From the NCBI GenBank assembly GCA_006384855.1, contig VCJN01003583.1:78345-142344 (forward strand): DNA of 64,000 nucleotides. The letters are read 5' to 3'. The number at the start of each line of letters is the position of its first letter. Position 1 is the stretch's first letter. Below the pieces are notes generated by a model, which was given only the letters and a program-made list of their open reading frames with translations, was not told the DNA's origin and searched no databases. Source of the stretch: Tetraselmis striata (lineage: Eukaryota; Chlorophyta; Chlorodendrophyceae; Chlorodendrales; Chlorodendraceae). A program made the translations under genes and the position numbers. This document shows positions 1 through 8,889 of this stretch, piece after piece.

Positions 1-180
1 CGTATGCCGAGTAGTAGTCAGTCATCCCAAACACGTAACGGAACCCGCCAATGGACGTCACACCCACTGGCCCCCAGATGTCAGCTCCAAACTTCTGCAG
101 TGGCCCAGTAGGACGCTTTGACGCAATGCGCGACCGCGGCTGTTCGTGAGACTTCGCCAACGCGCAACAGTCACAATACC
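1..180 (-). pseudogene. copia integrase fragment at window edge
   Basis: Matches the integrase part of the full-length Gag-Pol at 34785-34960 nearly base for base and in the same orientation. It stops abruptly near 176-180, where leader sequence of the same family begins, so pol and everything up to the leader has been deleted. It continues beyond the left edge of the window. Confidence 0.85.
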
Positions 181-243
181 TGGTTGTGATGCTCCTGTGG
201 TTGGCAGAGGCCGCTCCTTGGCTTGGGAGATGAAGGGAAGCGA

Positions 244-255
244 GGGCCCATAACC
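244..255 (-). other. copia primer-binding site (half-tRNA iMet type)
   Basis: GGTTATGGGCCC read on the minus strand lies directly after the end of the LTR. From established knowledge, Drosophila copia primes on an internal fragment of initiator tRNA-Met using this kind of sequence, complementary to the anticodon stem-loop (GGGCCCAUAACC). Confidence 0.7.
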
Positions 256-744
256 TGTTGAAATATGGGCGTGAGGGAAAAGAACGACTGTCTCTTACAA
301 CGGGTCGCGCCCTGCCTTTATACTCGCGCACGCCATGGTACGCGCGCCACCCATTAGCGCATCCGCCACCTTGCGCCATCGCACGCTGACTGTATTCTCC
401 AGTACTTAATGCATATGTGCGAGCCTGAGTATTGGCATTATCTATGTCCGTACAATACAGTATCCGCTGCTGCATCGGCCGATATCCTGCAGTATATTCT
501 AGTACTGCATGGCGCCCATCATTGATACTCAGCAGTACCGGAATCTTGATTGTGCTCGCACGGGCGTCCTCGTACTCGTAGATGTACAGCCGCTCCGCGA
601 TGTACGTCTGCTGCCGGAGATGTACTCGCGTCCTCGTACTCGTAGCCGTACGATCGTTCCGCCGTCTGCAGATACTGCTGAGAGTGCAGGCGTCAAGGCT
701 CCAGACAGCCGGTCAAACGCCTGCAAGACTGGTATCAAACAACA
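256..744 (-). repeat. copia LTR
   Basis: About 489 bp with TGTTGAAATA at one end and TCAAACAACA at the other, the same ends as all LTRs in this window. On the minus strand it carries the TATAAAGG box. It is flanked on the left by PBS and leader and on the right by gag, so it serves two adjacent deleted elements at once, as expected after LTR-LTR recombination. Confidence 0.85.
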
Positions 745-888
745 GCCAGTGGCGTTGCAATAGGCCTCCATCTGGTGCCTCCAGCGGCGCCACCCCTTGG
801 TCTGACCAGAGAAAACGGGCGGCAACGGAATGCGCGGCGCGCGGGCGGACACTCCTTCCGGCATGATGATCACAGTGATGGAAATCAA
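745..888 (-). pseudogene. copia gag N-terminal stub
   Basis: Encodes the first 48 residues of the same Gag as the intact element (from MISITVIIMPEG to CNATG), then runs straight into the LTR at 744. The rest of gag and all of pol are missing. With the LTRs on both sides it makes a leader-plus-stub non-autonomous element. Confidence 0.85.
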
Positions 889-1808
889 CTGCAGAGCGGG
901 ACAGAGGCCAAGTCAGCGGTCTAGTCCTCACAGGGCCAAAAGCCCCCACCACTGCTTGCCGCAGTGGCAACTTTCTCCCACCAGAGATGGTCAACAGGGA
1001 GAAACTCGGTCAACATTTCGAAATTGAGGAGAGAAAACAACCGGAGCCGCACAAACTTTTAATTACCGGCCGCGATTAATCAACAAACAACCGCGGCCCC
1101 GCGGAAATCAAATTACCGGCTACGATAAATCGGAAAACCACCGGGAAATCCGGCTACTTTTTGATTCTCGTAGATTCGCCTATAACACGGCGGAAACTGC
1201 GTCGTTCTCCGGTCGCAGACTGCTGCTAACTCGGCAACCTGCCTGCCTCGTGACGAGGGTCGATACCACTGGCACAAGACCACGACAGAGCGCTCGACGA
1301 GGCCGTCTGCCCCCCCTGTGGCCGGCGAGGCAGCTCGACACACTCTAACTGGGCGAGCGACAAGCGCACACGAGTCGACACGACTCGAAGCCGGCCCGAG
1401 TCGTCGAGAGACTGAAAGGGGCGTCGGAACGCGGCCCCAGGCGTCGAGAGGCACAGCCGAAACGAGAGAGGTCGACAGCAGCGTCGAGCTGCACAGGCAA
1501 ACAGCCCCTACGCCCCTACAGGACGCCCACTGCCTAGGAAGGCCAGTGTCGAGCAGCGACCTCGCGTCGCACAGGCAAACGAGCCCCACGCCCCGTCCCA
1601 GGGCGCCCACTGACTGCCACCGTCAGTGCACCGCTTCTCGCGGCCACGCTCGGCTCTCAGCGAGCGAAAACGAGTCGTTCGAGTCCCCAGCCCAACAGCG
1701 CAGGTCCCCTCCCAAGAATCAGCAGCAAGGGGCGGCGGAAGAACCTGGTTGTGATGCTCCTGTGGTTGGCAGAGGCCGCTCCTTGGCTTGGGAGATGAAG
1801 GGAAGCGA
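889..1808 (-). other. copia 5' leader
   Basis: About 920 bp between gag and the PBS, nearly identical to 36842-37760 and, inverted, to 51439-52355. Open frames exist on both strands but show no recognisable domain and are best read as chance frames in GC-rich leader RNA. It may hold packaging and dimerisation signals. Confidence 0.7.
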
Positions 1809-1820
1809 GGGCCCATAACC
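1809..1820 (-). other. copia primer-binding site
   Basis: Second exact copy of GGTTATGGGCCC (minus strand) next to the LTR that begins at 1821. Same half-tRNA iMet reading as at 244-255. Confidence 0.7.
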
Positions 1821-2312
1821 TGTTAAAATATTGGCGTGAGGGAAAAGAACGACTGTCTCTTACAACGGGTCGCGCCCTGCCTTTATACTCGCGCACGCCA
1901 TGGTACGCGCGCCACCCATTAGCGCATCCGCCACCTTGCGCCATCGCGCGCTGACTGTATTCTCCAGTACTTAATGCATATGTGCGAGCCTGAGCATTGG
2001 CATTATCTATGTCCGTACAATACAGTATCCGCTGCTGCATCGGCCGATATCCTGCAGTATATTCTAGTACTGCATGGCGCCCATCATTGATACTCAGCAG
2101 TACCGGAATCTTGATTGTGCTCGCACGGGCGTCCTCGTACTCGTAGATGTACAGCCGCTCCGCGATGTACGTCTGCTGCCGGAGATGTACTCGCGTCCTC
2201 GTACTCGTAGCCGTACGATCGCTCCGCGGGTCTACAGATACTGCTAAGAGTGTGCAGGCGTCAAGGCTCCAAACAGCCGGTCAAACGCTTGCAAGACTGG
2301 TATCAAACAACA
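1821..2312 (-). repeat. copia LTR (5' LTR of the stub element)
   Basis: About 492 bp, ends TGTTAAAATA and TCAAACAACA, with several substitutions from the other copies (for example ATTGG for ATGGG). Its outer edge at 2312 cuts a zinc-finger gene. Confidence 0.85.
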
Positions 2313-2786
2313 CTAAGTCCTCCTCTATCTGGCCGATGACGCCCATCTGCTCCAGCATCTGGTCGCCGGAGAGCAAGAGTCAGCTCGCGCCCGTGCGCAC
2401 AGCCTGCAACTCTTCGCCATCCACCCTCTGGAGGACGTCCTCTGCATACCCCGCAGGCGCCACCTTCACCGTGCCGTCCGGGCACTCCACATGGCTCAGC
2501 AGACGGCACCAGTAGTAGCGGGCCGTTTCCCACGGCTGTTGCTACTCCTGCTGCCGCCCCTGCTGCTGCTGCCGCCCTGCTGCCGCCCTGCTGCTGCTGC
2601 TTGTAATAAGACGGCCTTACGGCGCAACTTGGCCGCACGCTTCAAAGAGTGGCTACAGTTCGGGTATTTTAGGAAGTGCCGCTCTCGCGCCGTCTTATCA
2701 CTAGTGCCCGTCACCAAGCCCCGGCAGTGCTTGCATGTGTACACGCCATCCTTCGACACACTCGATATCCATCCCTTTCCCGGCAT
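2313..2786 (-). pseudogene. BED-type zinc-finger transposase N-terminus, truncated
   Basis: The frame starting at 2786 gives MPGKGWISSVSKDGVYTCKH followed by a Cys-x2-Cys ... His-x5-Cys pattern (CKHC, then RERHFLKYPNC), which is the layout of BED-type fingers at the start of hAT transposases. A Ser/Gln/Gly-rich linker follows. The better downstream frame (YWCRLLSHVECPDGTVKVAP) is reached only by a frame change near 2520, and has one in-frame stop. The gene is cut at 2312 by the copia LTR. The assignment to hAT rather than a cellular BED protein is inference. Confidence 0.5.
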
Positions 2787-2807
2787 GCCTGCTGCCGCGC
2801 GCGGGCC

Positions 2808-2826
2808 GGGGGGGGGGGGGGGGGGG
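2808..2826 (+). repeat. poly-G run (19 G)
   Basis: Nineteen consecutive G. One of many G or C runs of 9-20 nt in the window (for example 7083-7099, 15210-15226, 15944-15958, 18410-18431, 20367-20409, 49337-49357). Confidence 0.95.
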
Positions 2827-3070
2827 CTGAGAGTTGGGGTGGATGTAGCCCACCACCGGCGGGCAGCACAGATGCGAGTGCGCGGCTGTTCGCGCTTGGT
2901 TCAGCGGGGAGCGGCGGTGACCGTCACGCGACCCCGTACTTCATGTGCGTGCTGAAGCGTTACACAATCATCAGCACTTAGGGCGGCTGCACTTAAACGC
3001 GCACCTACGAAAACCACCTACCGCCTAGCACCTACCGGACCACCTACATCCGCCCACACCTCCGCTTGTC

Positions 3071-3158
3071 GTGCCGCACAACGCCGCACAACGTGCCGCA
3101 CATCGCCGCACAACGTGCCGCACATCGCCGCACAACGTGCCGCACATCGCGCGCACAT
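3071..3158 (+). repeat. GCCGCACAACGT tandem repeat
   Basis: A 22-bp unit made of GCCGCACAACGT and GCCGCACATC is repeated about four times. Related TGTGCAGCGATGTGC units occur at 3491-3530 and GTGCACATC/GCCGCACAAC units at 19415-19505. Open frames across it are low-complexity shadows. It may be the subterminal repeat zone of the transposon that ends at 3775. Confidence 0.75.
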
Positions 3159-3253
3159 AGGTCGGCCGTGGCACCATGTCGTCACGGCGGCATCCACTGG
3201 CCCAGCGCCTCCGCGACACCGGCCCACGCCTCCACCGGGACTGCCGCGCAAGC

Positions 3254-3284
3254 CATGATCGCATGCCGGCAGCCTGCGATCATG
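3254..3284. repeat. perfect 10-bp hairpin
   Basis: CATGATCGCA at 3254-3263 pairs with TGCGATCATG at 3275-3284 around an 11-nt loop. Confidence 0.8.
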
Positions 3285-3753
3285 ATTTGCCCGGCACTCC
3301 CGGCACCCTGCCGGCCCATGCATGCGGTGCCGCGATGCTACGCGCGAACTAAGCACCAATGCTGTGCGGGCACGGGCTTCGCGAGAGTCGGCCGCCGCAC
3401 CGTGCCAGTACTTATCGTGATTACTCCTTGGCAGGGTCCGGGGGCGCGGCCCGCCAGCGTGGCGCACCGCGACGCCAGCGACCCCGCGTTGTGCAGCGAT
3501 GTGCAGCGATGTGCGGCGATGTGCAGCGAGTACGTGCAGACGCCTGTACTTAGCCCGGGTGCTCCGCGTCGGCGCGCGACACGCGAGCCCGCGTGCGCAT
3601 ATCAATTTAATGAAATTATCGATAGGAGAAATTCATATATTACTTTACACGTCGCGCGAGATAGTCGTCGCTACTCGGTATGAAATCCACGTCCCTCGTA
3701 CGTCCCGTATCGTCCCCGTATGTCGTCGTTCGTCACCAGCACGGGACATTTAC

Positions 3754-3775
3754 GTCACATCTGAGTCTCACAGTG
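3754..3775 (-). mobile_element. terminal inverted repeat (left half) of a CACTA-like transposon
   Basis: Read on the minus strand it starts CACTGTGAGA and ends AGATGTGAC, 22 bp. The same sequence with two differences lies at 20982-21003. Both abut the same viral gene, and AAA sits immediately outside each one (TTT on the plus strand at 3776-3778; AAA at 21004-21006). The CACTG start and 3-bp target duplication fit the EnSpm/CACTA superfamily; the superfamily call is inference. Confidence 0.65.
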
Positions 3776-5292
3776 TTTGCTGCCCGAACAAATGGTGCAG
3801 CGACTCTTGTTGCATGACGATGCCGCGCCGCTTCACGAAAGCTTCTAGCTTCTTCTCGCACTTCAGGTTGTAGTTCAAATAGTTCACGAGGTTGACATTG
3901 CCCTCCTTCGCCTTGGCCGCAACGTCTTTCGCCAACGCTTGACGACTCGTGAAGAATATTGATCGTTCGCCACATGTTTGCGACTTGATGTGAGCGAGCG
4001 CAAACTTGTACTTTCCGCCGCCCATGGGGTTGATGAGATAAATTCACTTAGCATCCCTCTCGAATACCGCCCGCTTGACGGGGTTGCCGATGCCAATGTC
4101 ACTAAGGCGTGCGACGATCTCGTGTGGCTTGACGTAGGTCGTAAAAGTGCTTGAACCGGCGAAGCTGTTGGTTTTCGATCTCGGCGGACGGATATAGTAG
4201 CGACAACAACAACACGATCTTCTTATTGCTCGTACACTTGCATGCATGCAAGCGCTTCCACTCAGATTCATATCGCTTGAGCCGGTGGGGTGTCATCTCT
4301 CGCCCCGGGGTCACCCATTCGACGAAGTCGAGAAACTTCCGCCCTTCCGCGAATCCATCGTATGACGATGTAGTGGGCATTTCTTGGAAAGCGATGTTCG
4401 GGCTGATTGGAGTGCTTGAGCAGCTCTAGAGTCTTCTTGTAACATCCGGCGACAGACCATGTGTCGGGTATGGGCGTATCGTGCGGCCAAGGCGTTATTG
4501 TGCCTAGCTAGATCTTGCGCGGTTGTCGTCGTTCGCGATCGGGCCTAGCCGTCATCGCCGTAGGCGGCGGGCATGTCACTTGCATCGACGATGATGGGCG
4601 TGTTCTCGGGCATCACCGGGATTTCTAGTGGCACCGCGTGCTCCGGGATGATGCTCAGTACATGGTCCATCACGTCGCTATCGTCCGAAATGTCCTGCGT
4701 ACGGGGGTCTTGGAACTTTCGTTGTCCCGGTAGCTTGAATTGTTGCGAAGCACAGTATACCTTGTCGTCGCATCCTAGTGCTCGCGCTACTCCGCGAAGC
4801 GCTTTGCGGTCGAGGCAAAGACGCGGTGAAACGGTTGTGCATCACGAGATGGATGGACACTTTAAGCTGACCCGACGTTGGACTTTTGCCAATAGAGCCC
4901 GATACGCATGTTTCGATGCCCTCGCCAAGCGTTGCGCGAAGCTTCTCGATGAGAGCCAACCGGTGCTCGTTAAGTGTATCGGCGTGGCATACAGCGTTTG
5001 CGCTTTCGTCAATCTCCTTGTCGTAGTCGAAGGACACTTTTGCGGGGCGATCTCCGCATACTGTCTCGTGCAGATAGATAGATCGACCGCCGGTATACTT
5101 GTTCAACATCGCGGCGAGGTTGCTCCGGGGGATATTGGCGTAGATGCGGATTTTGTTCTTCAAGATGCTTTGCACAACAACGTCGCTACCGTCGTTTCGC
5201 GCGATAACGTACGCTTGCGCGCCAGTCGGCTTCGCGCCCGTGTTGTGCGTCCATGTCGCTCCGTACCACGTTAGGAAACCGTACTCGGACAT
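3776..5292 (-). pseudogene. viral primase-helicase, N-terminal half (AEP primase plus SF2 motif I)
   Basis: From the start at 5292 the first frame reads MSEYGFLTWYGATW and contains RPAKVSFDYDKE (metal-binding acidic pair) and GQLKVSIHLVMHN (the SxH motif) of herpes-pox-type archaeo-eukaryotic primases. A frameshift near 4840 leads to ASQQFKLPGQRKFQDPRTQD, the basic nucleotide-binding strand of the same fold. Further frame changes follow between 4560 and 4100, and a TGA near 4036. The next stretch, YLINPMGGGKYKFALAHI, is helicase motif I, with Tyr where Thr or Ser is usual. IFFTSRQALAKDV and IVMQQESLHHLFG match motifs Ia and Ib of UL9/origin-binding-type helicases. The gene stops at the transposon end at 3776; its other half is at 21004-22582. 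The two domains are fused in asfarvirus-type proteins. It is broken by several frameshifts. Confidence 0.75.
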
Positions 5293-5315
5293 TGCAACTT
5301 GTGTATTCTTTCAAC

Positions 5316-5582
5316 TCATATGTTTACATGAGCCTCCGCGGCGCCCGCCTTAAGCCGCTCCGCGCAGCGGCGTTGGTAGTATGCCTTTTGGCGCGCGAGG
5401 ATGCTCTCTCTGTGCGATTCATAGTATTCGCGCATGTACGCGTTAATGGTTTCGCTACATCGCAAAACATAGCGCGCCCTATACTCCTCGATGTGCTTCT
5501 TGTTCTTCTCGCGCCATTTCTTCTGCGAGATCTTCATTCGCTCCACGCGCTCTTCGTCGCTGAAAACGCGGCGCCGGCCCAT
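5316..5582 (-). CDS. small basic helical-repeat protein (viral, unknown)
   Basis: Eighty-eight residues from MGRRRVFSDEERVERMKISQ. I chose this Met over an upstream one at 5750 because the upstream extension is low-complexity. It is very rich in Lys, Arg and Tyr, with repeated blocks of the form KKWREKNKKHIEEYRARY, MREYYESHRESILARQKAYY. Such Tyr-Tyr/Lys helical repeats are common in short phage and giant-virus proteins, sometimes next to endonuclease domains, and suggest nucleic-acid binding. It ends 23 bp before the primase start and points the same way. Function not known. Confidence 0.5.
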   Translation of the reverse strand: MGRRRVFSDEERVERMKISQKKWREKNKKHIEEYRARYVLRCSETINAYMREYYESHRESILARQKAYYQRRCAERLKAGAAEAHVNI

Positions 5583-5886
5583 CTTGCGCGGCGTTGGTTT
5601 ACACTTAGTCGTTTTTTCCAATTTACACTTGCATGACAAACTTAAGTGCAGCGGCCGCGGAGCGCGGCGAGAGAGTGCAGAATGCCATCGACCGTCACCG
5701 TCACCGTCTCCTTCGGCGATTCCGGCGCCAACGAACAACGCCGATGACACCGCGACCTCCGCGCCATCCGCGTCTTCGTTGCGCCGAGCTCCCGCGAAGT
5801 TGTGTCCGCGCTGCGCACACCTTACAATTTATTCGGCCAGCCACTAACATCGGTGCCGCGAGGATATTCTGCGCGAGGTAGATCAA

Positions 5887-6453
5887 ATGCCCTCGATGTG
5901 CCAAGTCTGTCGCAATCGCGAGATCAAAGGCGATTACTCGATGTGCTTCCCGTGTTATCGCAAGCGCGAAGCCGAGAAGACGAACTCGTGCAAGTGCGGC
6001 AAGAAGATCCACGCGGACTACTTGGAGTGTTTTTCGTGCAACAAGGAGCGAAAGACGCATCAAGCGAGAAGCAGCGCTGTTCGCCCATCTGATGCAAACG
6101 ATTGTCCCTTCATTATTGTTAACGATGATAGCACCTGCGAAACGTCCCTCGGGCGGGCGATGACACGCGCGGAGCGCAGCTATCTCAACCAAGCATTCCT
6201 AGACATCACTGCGTTCCACTATAAGTATCAGCCTGACTTCAATCGCAAGTACTTTCGCGCAAAGTACCCCGGCTTCAGCGATGATGTAATCGATATCCTT
6301 GTCCTCTACGAACGCGGGATTCGCTTCAAGGATATCAAGTCGCTCCTGCAAAAGGGGCATGTCCCAAAGCCGTCGCCCGCTCTTGTTGAGATCAAACGAT
6401 ACAACGACAGGTATTCACCTTTCAAGGGAGGAATGCAAACGATGGGAATCTAG
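5887..6453 (+). CDS. zinc-ribbon protein (viral, unknown)
   Basis: Intact 188-residue frame starting MPSMCQVCRNREIKGDYSMC. Residues 5-52 carry four Cys pairs in sequence (CQVC, CFPC, CKCG with the preceding C, CFSC), a double treble-clef or zinc-ribbon layout. The C-terminal 110 residues (MTRAERSYLNQAFLDITAFH onwards) look helical, and include FRAKYPGFSDDVIDILVLYE, which resembles a small helix-turn-helix or coat-interacting region. It is divergent from the basic protein and primase at 5316-5292. No frameshift is seen, unlike its neighbours. It may be a viral transcription factor, but that is a guess. Confidence 0.6.
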   Translation: MPSMCQVCRNREIKGDYSMCFPCYRKREAEKTNSCKCGKKIHADYLECFSCNKERKTHQARSSAVRPSDANDCPFIIVNDDSTCETSLGRAMTRAERSYLNQAFLDITAFHYKYQPDFNRKYFRAKYPGFSDDVIDILVLYERGIRFKDIKSLLQKGHVPKPSPALVEIKRYNDRYSPFKGGMQTMGI

Positions 6454-6459
6454 TTCGCG

Positions 6460-6838
6460 GCGAGAATGGTGTTCGCAGCGACCATGTTTGCGACGACAAT
6501 GTATGCGGCGAGAATGATGTTCGCAGCGAGAATGATGTTGGCGGCAAGAATGATGTGCACGGCGAGAATGATGTTCGCGGCGAGAATGATGTTCGCAGCG
6601 AGAATGATATTTGTAGCGAGAATGATGTTCGCAGCGACAATGTTTGCAACGACAACGTTTGCGACGACGATATTTGCGACGACAATGTTTGCGGCGAGAA
6701 TGATGTTCGCGGCGAGAATGATATTCGCGGCGAGAATGATGTTCGCAACGAGGATGATATTCGCGGCGAGAATGATTTTTGCAGCGAGAATGATTTTCGC
6801 GGCGAGAATGATATTCGCGGCGAGAATGATGTTCGCGC
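6460..6838 (+). repeat. 18-bp tandem array (GCGGCGAGAATGATGTTC)
   Basis: About 21 imperfect copies of an 18-bp unit, GCGGCGAGAATGATGTTC, with variants such as GCAGCGACAATGTTTGCG. Because 18 is a multiple of three, every frame stays open and gives repeats such as AARMMF, GENDVR and SRREYH. These frames are not evidence of a gene. The array starts 7 bp after the stop of the zinc-ribbon gene. Confidence 0.9.
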
Positions 6839-7021
6839 GGTACGTTTGAGAGTCTCGGTGCGTTTGAGAGTCTCGCGCGGTGCGTTTCAGAGTCTCGGTG
6901 TGTTCTGCCTAAGTACTGCACCGAGTCACGCGGACTTCTGCTTAAGTACCGAGGCCGGCGGGCGGGCGGGCGAGAGAGCGAGCGGGAGAGCGAGTGAACA
7001 CCGCGATGATTTGACGGCGGC

Positions 7022-7116
7022 AAAAAGTGAGCCTCGCCAAAAAGGGGGGTCACGAGGGATTGCCTATCATCTTCTTGTGTGACCCCCCCCCCCCCCCCCG
7101 CGTGGCTCACTTTTGG
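7022..7116. terminator. two-stem hairpin, possible viral transcript-end signal
   Basis: Outer stem AAAAGTGAGCC (7023-7033) with GGCTCACTTTT (7104-7114). Inner stem GGGGGGTCAC (7044-7053) with GTGACCCCCC (7079-7088). The same two stems recur at 22549-22620 with different loops. In giant viruses such as mimivirus, transcript 3' ends are placed at hairpins; calling this one such a signal is inference. Confidence 0.55.
7083..7099 (+). repeat. poly-C run (17 C)
   Basis: Seventeen C inside the hairpin loop region; slippage here probably varies between copies. Confidence 0.9.
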
Positions 7117-7235
7117 GGCGTGTGGAGCGCGCGCAATTCCATAAAAGCCCCGCGGGGAGCTAGGTGCAGCATCGTTTCCACCCCGCCCTCACCAAAGTAC
7201 TCGCTACAATACCCCAGCCGCTTTGATCAATCGCC

Positions 7236-7561
7236 ATGGCGTGCGTGAAGGCCGATGAGCTCCCCGATCAGATGCAGCGCGAGCTTGCACAATAATACGT
7301 GAAGGGATTCAACGAATGGAAGAAGATTTGCAACACGATGAACCACCTTTACCGGACCATAAAGGAGAACATGATCAAGAACGAGATCGACTACATCGAG
7401 GACGACGGTGTGCAATTGCAACGTCGCACCATTCGCTCATCGACGATATCGACCAATAGAAGGTGGCGAAGAAGATCAACACTCTGACAGTGAATGTGAA
7501 CAACGACAAAGTGGCCGCAAAACGCGCGCGAGAAACAGAAATATTTAACAGCGAAGCATAG
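7236..7561 (+). pseudogene. small coiled-coil protein, broken (viral, unknown)
   Basis: From ATG at 7236 the frame reads MACVKADELPDQMQRELAQ, then TAA, then YVKGFNEWKKICNTMNHLYR and a charged helix. After a one-base frame change near 7415 it continues SLIDDIDQ, TAG, KVAKKINTLTVNVNNDK and ends at 7559-7561 (FNSEA). The whole would be about 107 residues, strongly helical and rich in Lys and Asp. Two in-frame stops plus a frameshift mark it as decayed. No family recognised. Confidence 0.45.
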
Positions 7562-8270
7562 TAACAGTCTCCAATGTCATTGTTTCCAAGCTGCTACGTA
7601 CGAGCTCGTCGCAATTGCGATGTAATCAAAATGTTACGATTTTAAATTTTCATTTTCGTTTTTTGTTTTTCGTTTTTTTTCCAAAGCAAACACATAGTAT
7701 ATACACAGCAAATACACAGCACACAATATATATATGAAGTAACTTGGCAGTTGAATCAGCAATGCGTCGATTTTTCAGAAAAATTTAAAGGAACGGGTTC
7801 TATATTGCTGGCCTACAGTTCCATGAATTGCATTGCCAGCGCTTTGAGCTAGCGACTAGGAACTCGCGTGTGGCTTGCATAGAAGTCATCAGGCGCAGTA
7901 GCGTTTCGAGCGGCGGTTCCACCGGATTATAGTACTTAGTAGTACATGTCAGTAGATAAGCGCTTGTGACGACTAGCGAGTACCATTTTTTTTCCATTAC
8001 CAGCAGCGAGTAGCGAGTAGTCGCTAATCCTTACCAGTGGCGAGTACAGACAGGTACGGTAGCGAGTACCAATAGCGAGCTCCACCAGATTACAGTACTT
8101 AGTAGTACATGTCAGCAGATAAGCGCTTGTGACGACTAGCGAGTACCATTTTTTTCCATTACCAGCAGCGAGTAGCGAGTATCAGTGCCAGTACCTCCCA
8201 ACCGCGAGATCGTAATCGGACGGCTGTGTAATTAAGAACCGAGGGCGGGCGGGCGGGCGGGCGGGTGGAT
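7562..8270. repeat. non-coding repeat region, first copies
   Basis: No gene seen. 7620-7680 is AT-rich with T runs. 7736-7850 (GAAGTAACTTGGCAGTTGAA ... GCCAGCGCTTTGA) is repeated at 8494-8595. The block TATAGTACTTAGTAGTACAT-GTCAGTAGATAAGCGCTTG occurs at 7928-7966 and 8092-8130, each followed by GACGACTAGCGAGTACC. CAGCGAGTAGCGAGTA units are scattered throughout. Confidence 0.7.
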
Positions 8271-8497
8271 TATAGTACTTAGTAGTACATTCCAGTAGAT
8301 AAGCGCTTTAGTCATGCACCTATAGGCTCGATCCGCAGTATACGGGTACCGTACGGCAATAAAATAGACGCTTGCTGGAGCTTTTTCGGCGGTGAGCTTT
8401 ATTGCCGTACGGGTACCCGTATAGTGCAGCGGATCGGGCCTATAGGTGCATGACTAAAGCGCTTATCTACTGGCATGTACTACTAAGTACTATGAAG
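8271..8497. repeat. long foldback element
   Basis: Left arm 8271-8361 (TATAGTACTTAGTAGTACAT, then AGATAAGCGCTTTAGTCATG, CACCTATAGGC, GGGTACCGTACGGCAATAAA) is the reverse complement of right arm 8396-8490, around a 34-nt centre. Arm parts also occur singly at 7928, 8092 and 9832-9880. It looks like a foldback or MITE-type element; no transposase is linked to it. Confidence 0.8.
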
Positions 8498-8701
8498 TAA
8501 CTTGACAGTTGAATCAGCGATGCGTCGATTTTTCAGAACGGGTTCTATATCGCTGGCCTACAGTTCCATGAATTGCATTGCCAGCGCTTTGAAGTACCAG
8601 CAGCGAGCGTTTGCATTGCCAGCGCTTTGAAGTACCAGACTTTTTTTTCCATTAATACCAGCAGCGAGTAGCGAGTACCAGTAGGGACCTTCCACTGGCA
8701 A

Positions 8702-8883
8702 AAAAGAAGGACCAACTTATCGGTTCGTTGTCGTAACGGGTAACTAACGTACTCGTGAAAAACTGGTCCTTCATGTGCGGCCGCGGCCCAAGGACCAGTT
8801 TCCTCGTACAAAAACTGCCCCATAAACTGGTCCTTGGCGGTACGTTTTCCCGCCATGGCTCAAGGACCAGTTTTCTGCCTGAA
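8702..8883. repeat. alternating AAGGACCAGTTT motif cluster
   Basis: AAGGACCAGTTT or its complement AAACTGGTCCTT occurs at about 8759, 8789, 8825 and 8871, with a partial copy at 8707, in alternating orientation within 180 bp. No protein-coding frame explains it. Confidence 0.75.
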
Positions 8884-8889
8884 TGATTC

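Noticed and set aside
529..766. Small proteins repeated many times (MAPTIDTQQYRNLDCARTGV type)
   Set aside because: Each copy is a reading of the U3 part of an LTR; they appear wherever an LTR does.
1318..1818. Open frames in the copia leader (also 37270-37908, 51291-51929)
   Set aside because: Conserved only because the copies are recent. They cross the PBS and LTR boundary and lack any domain.
3071..3158. CRISPR-like regular repeats
   Set aside because: Units are contiguous with no unique spacers and the context is eukaryotic.
6415..7110. A 231-residue minus-strand frame rich in HSRREYHSR repeats
   Set aside because: It is the antisense reading of an 18-bp array that is open in every frame.
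7236..7561. In-frame TAA and TAG after Gln codons, suggesting a Gln stop-codon reassignment
   Set aside because: Other viral genes here have in-frame TGA as well as TAG, together with many frameshifts, and the copia and zinc-ribbon genes use normal stops. Decay explains this better than a different code.
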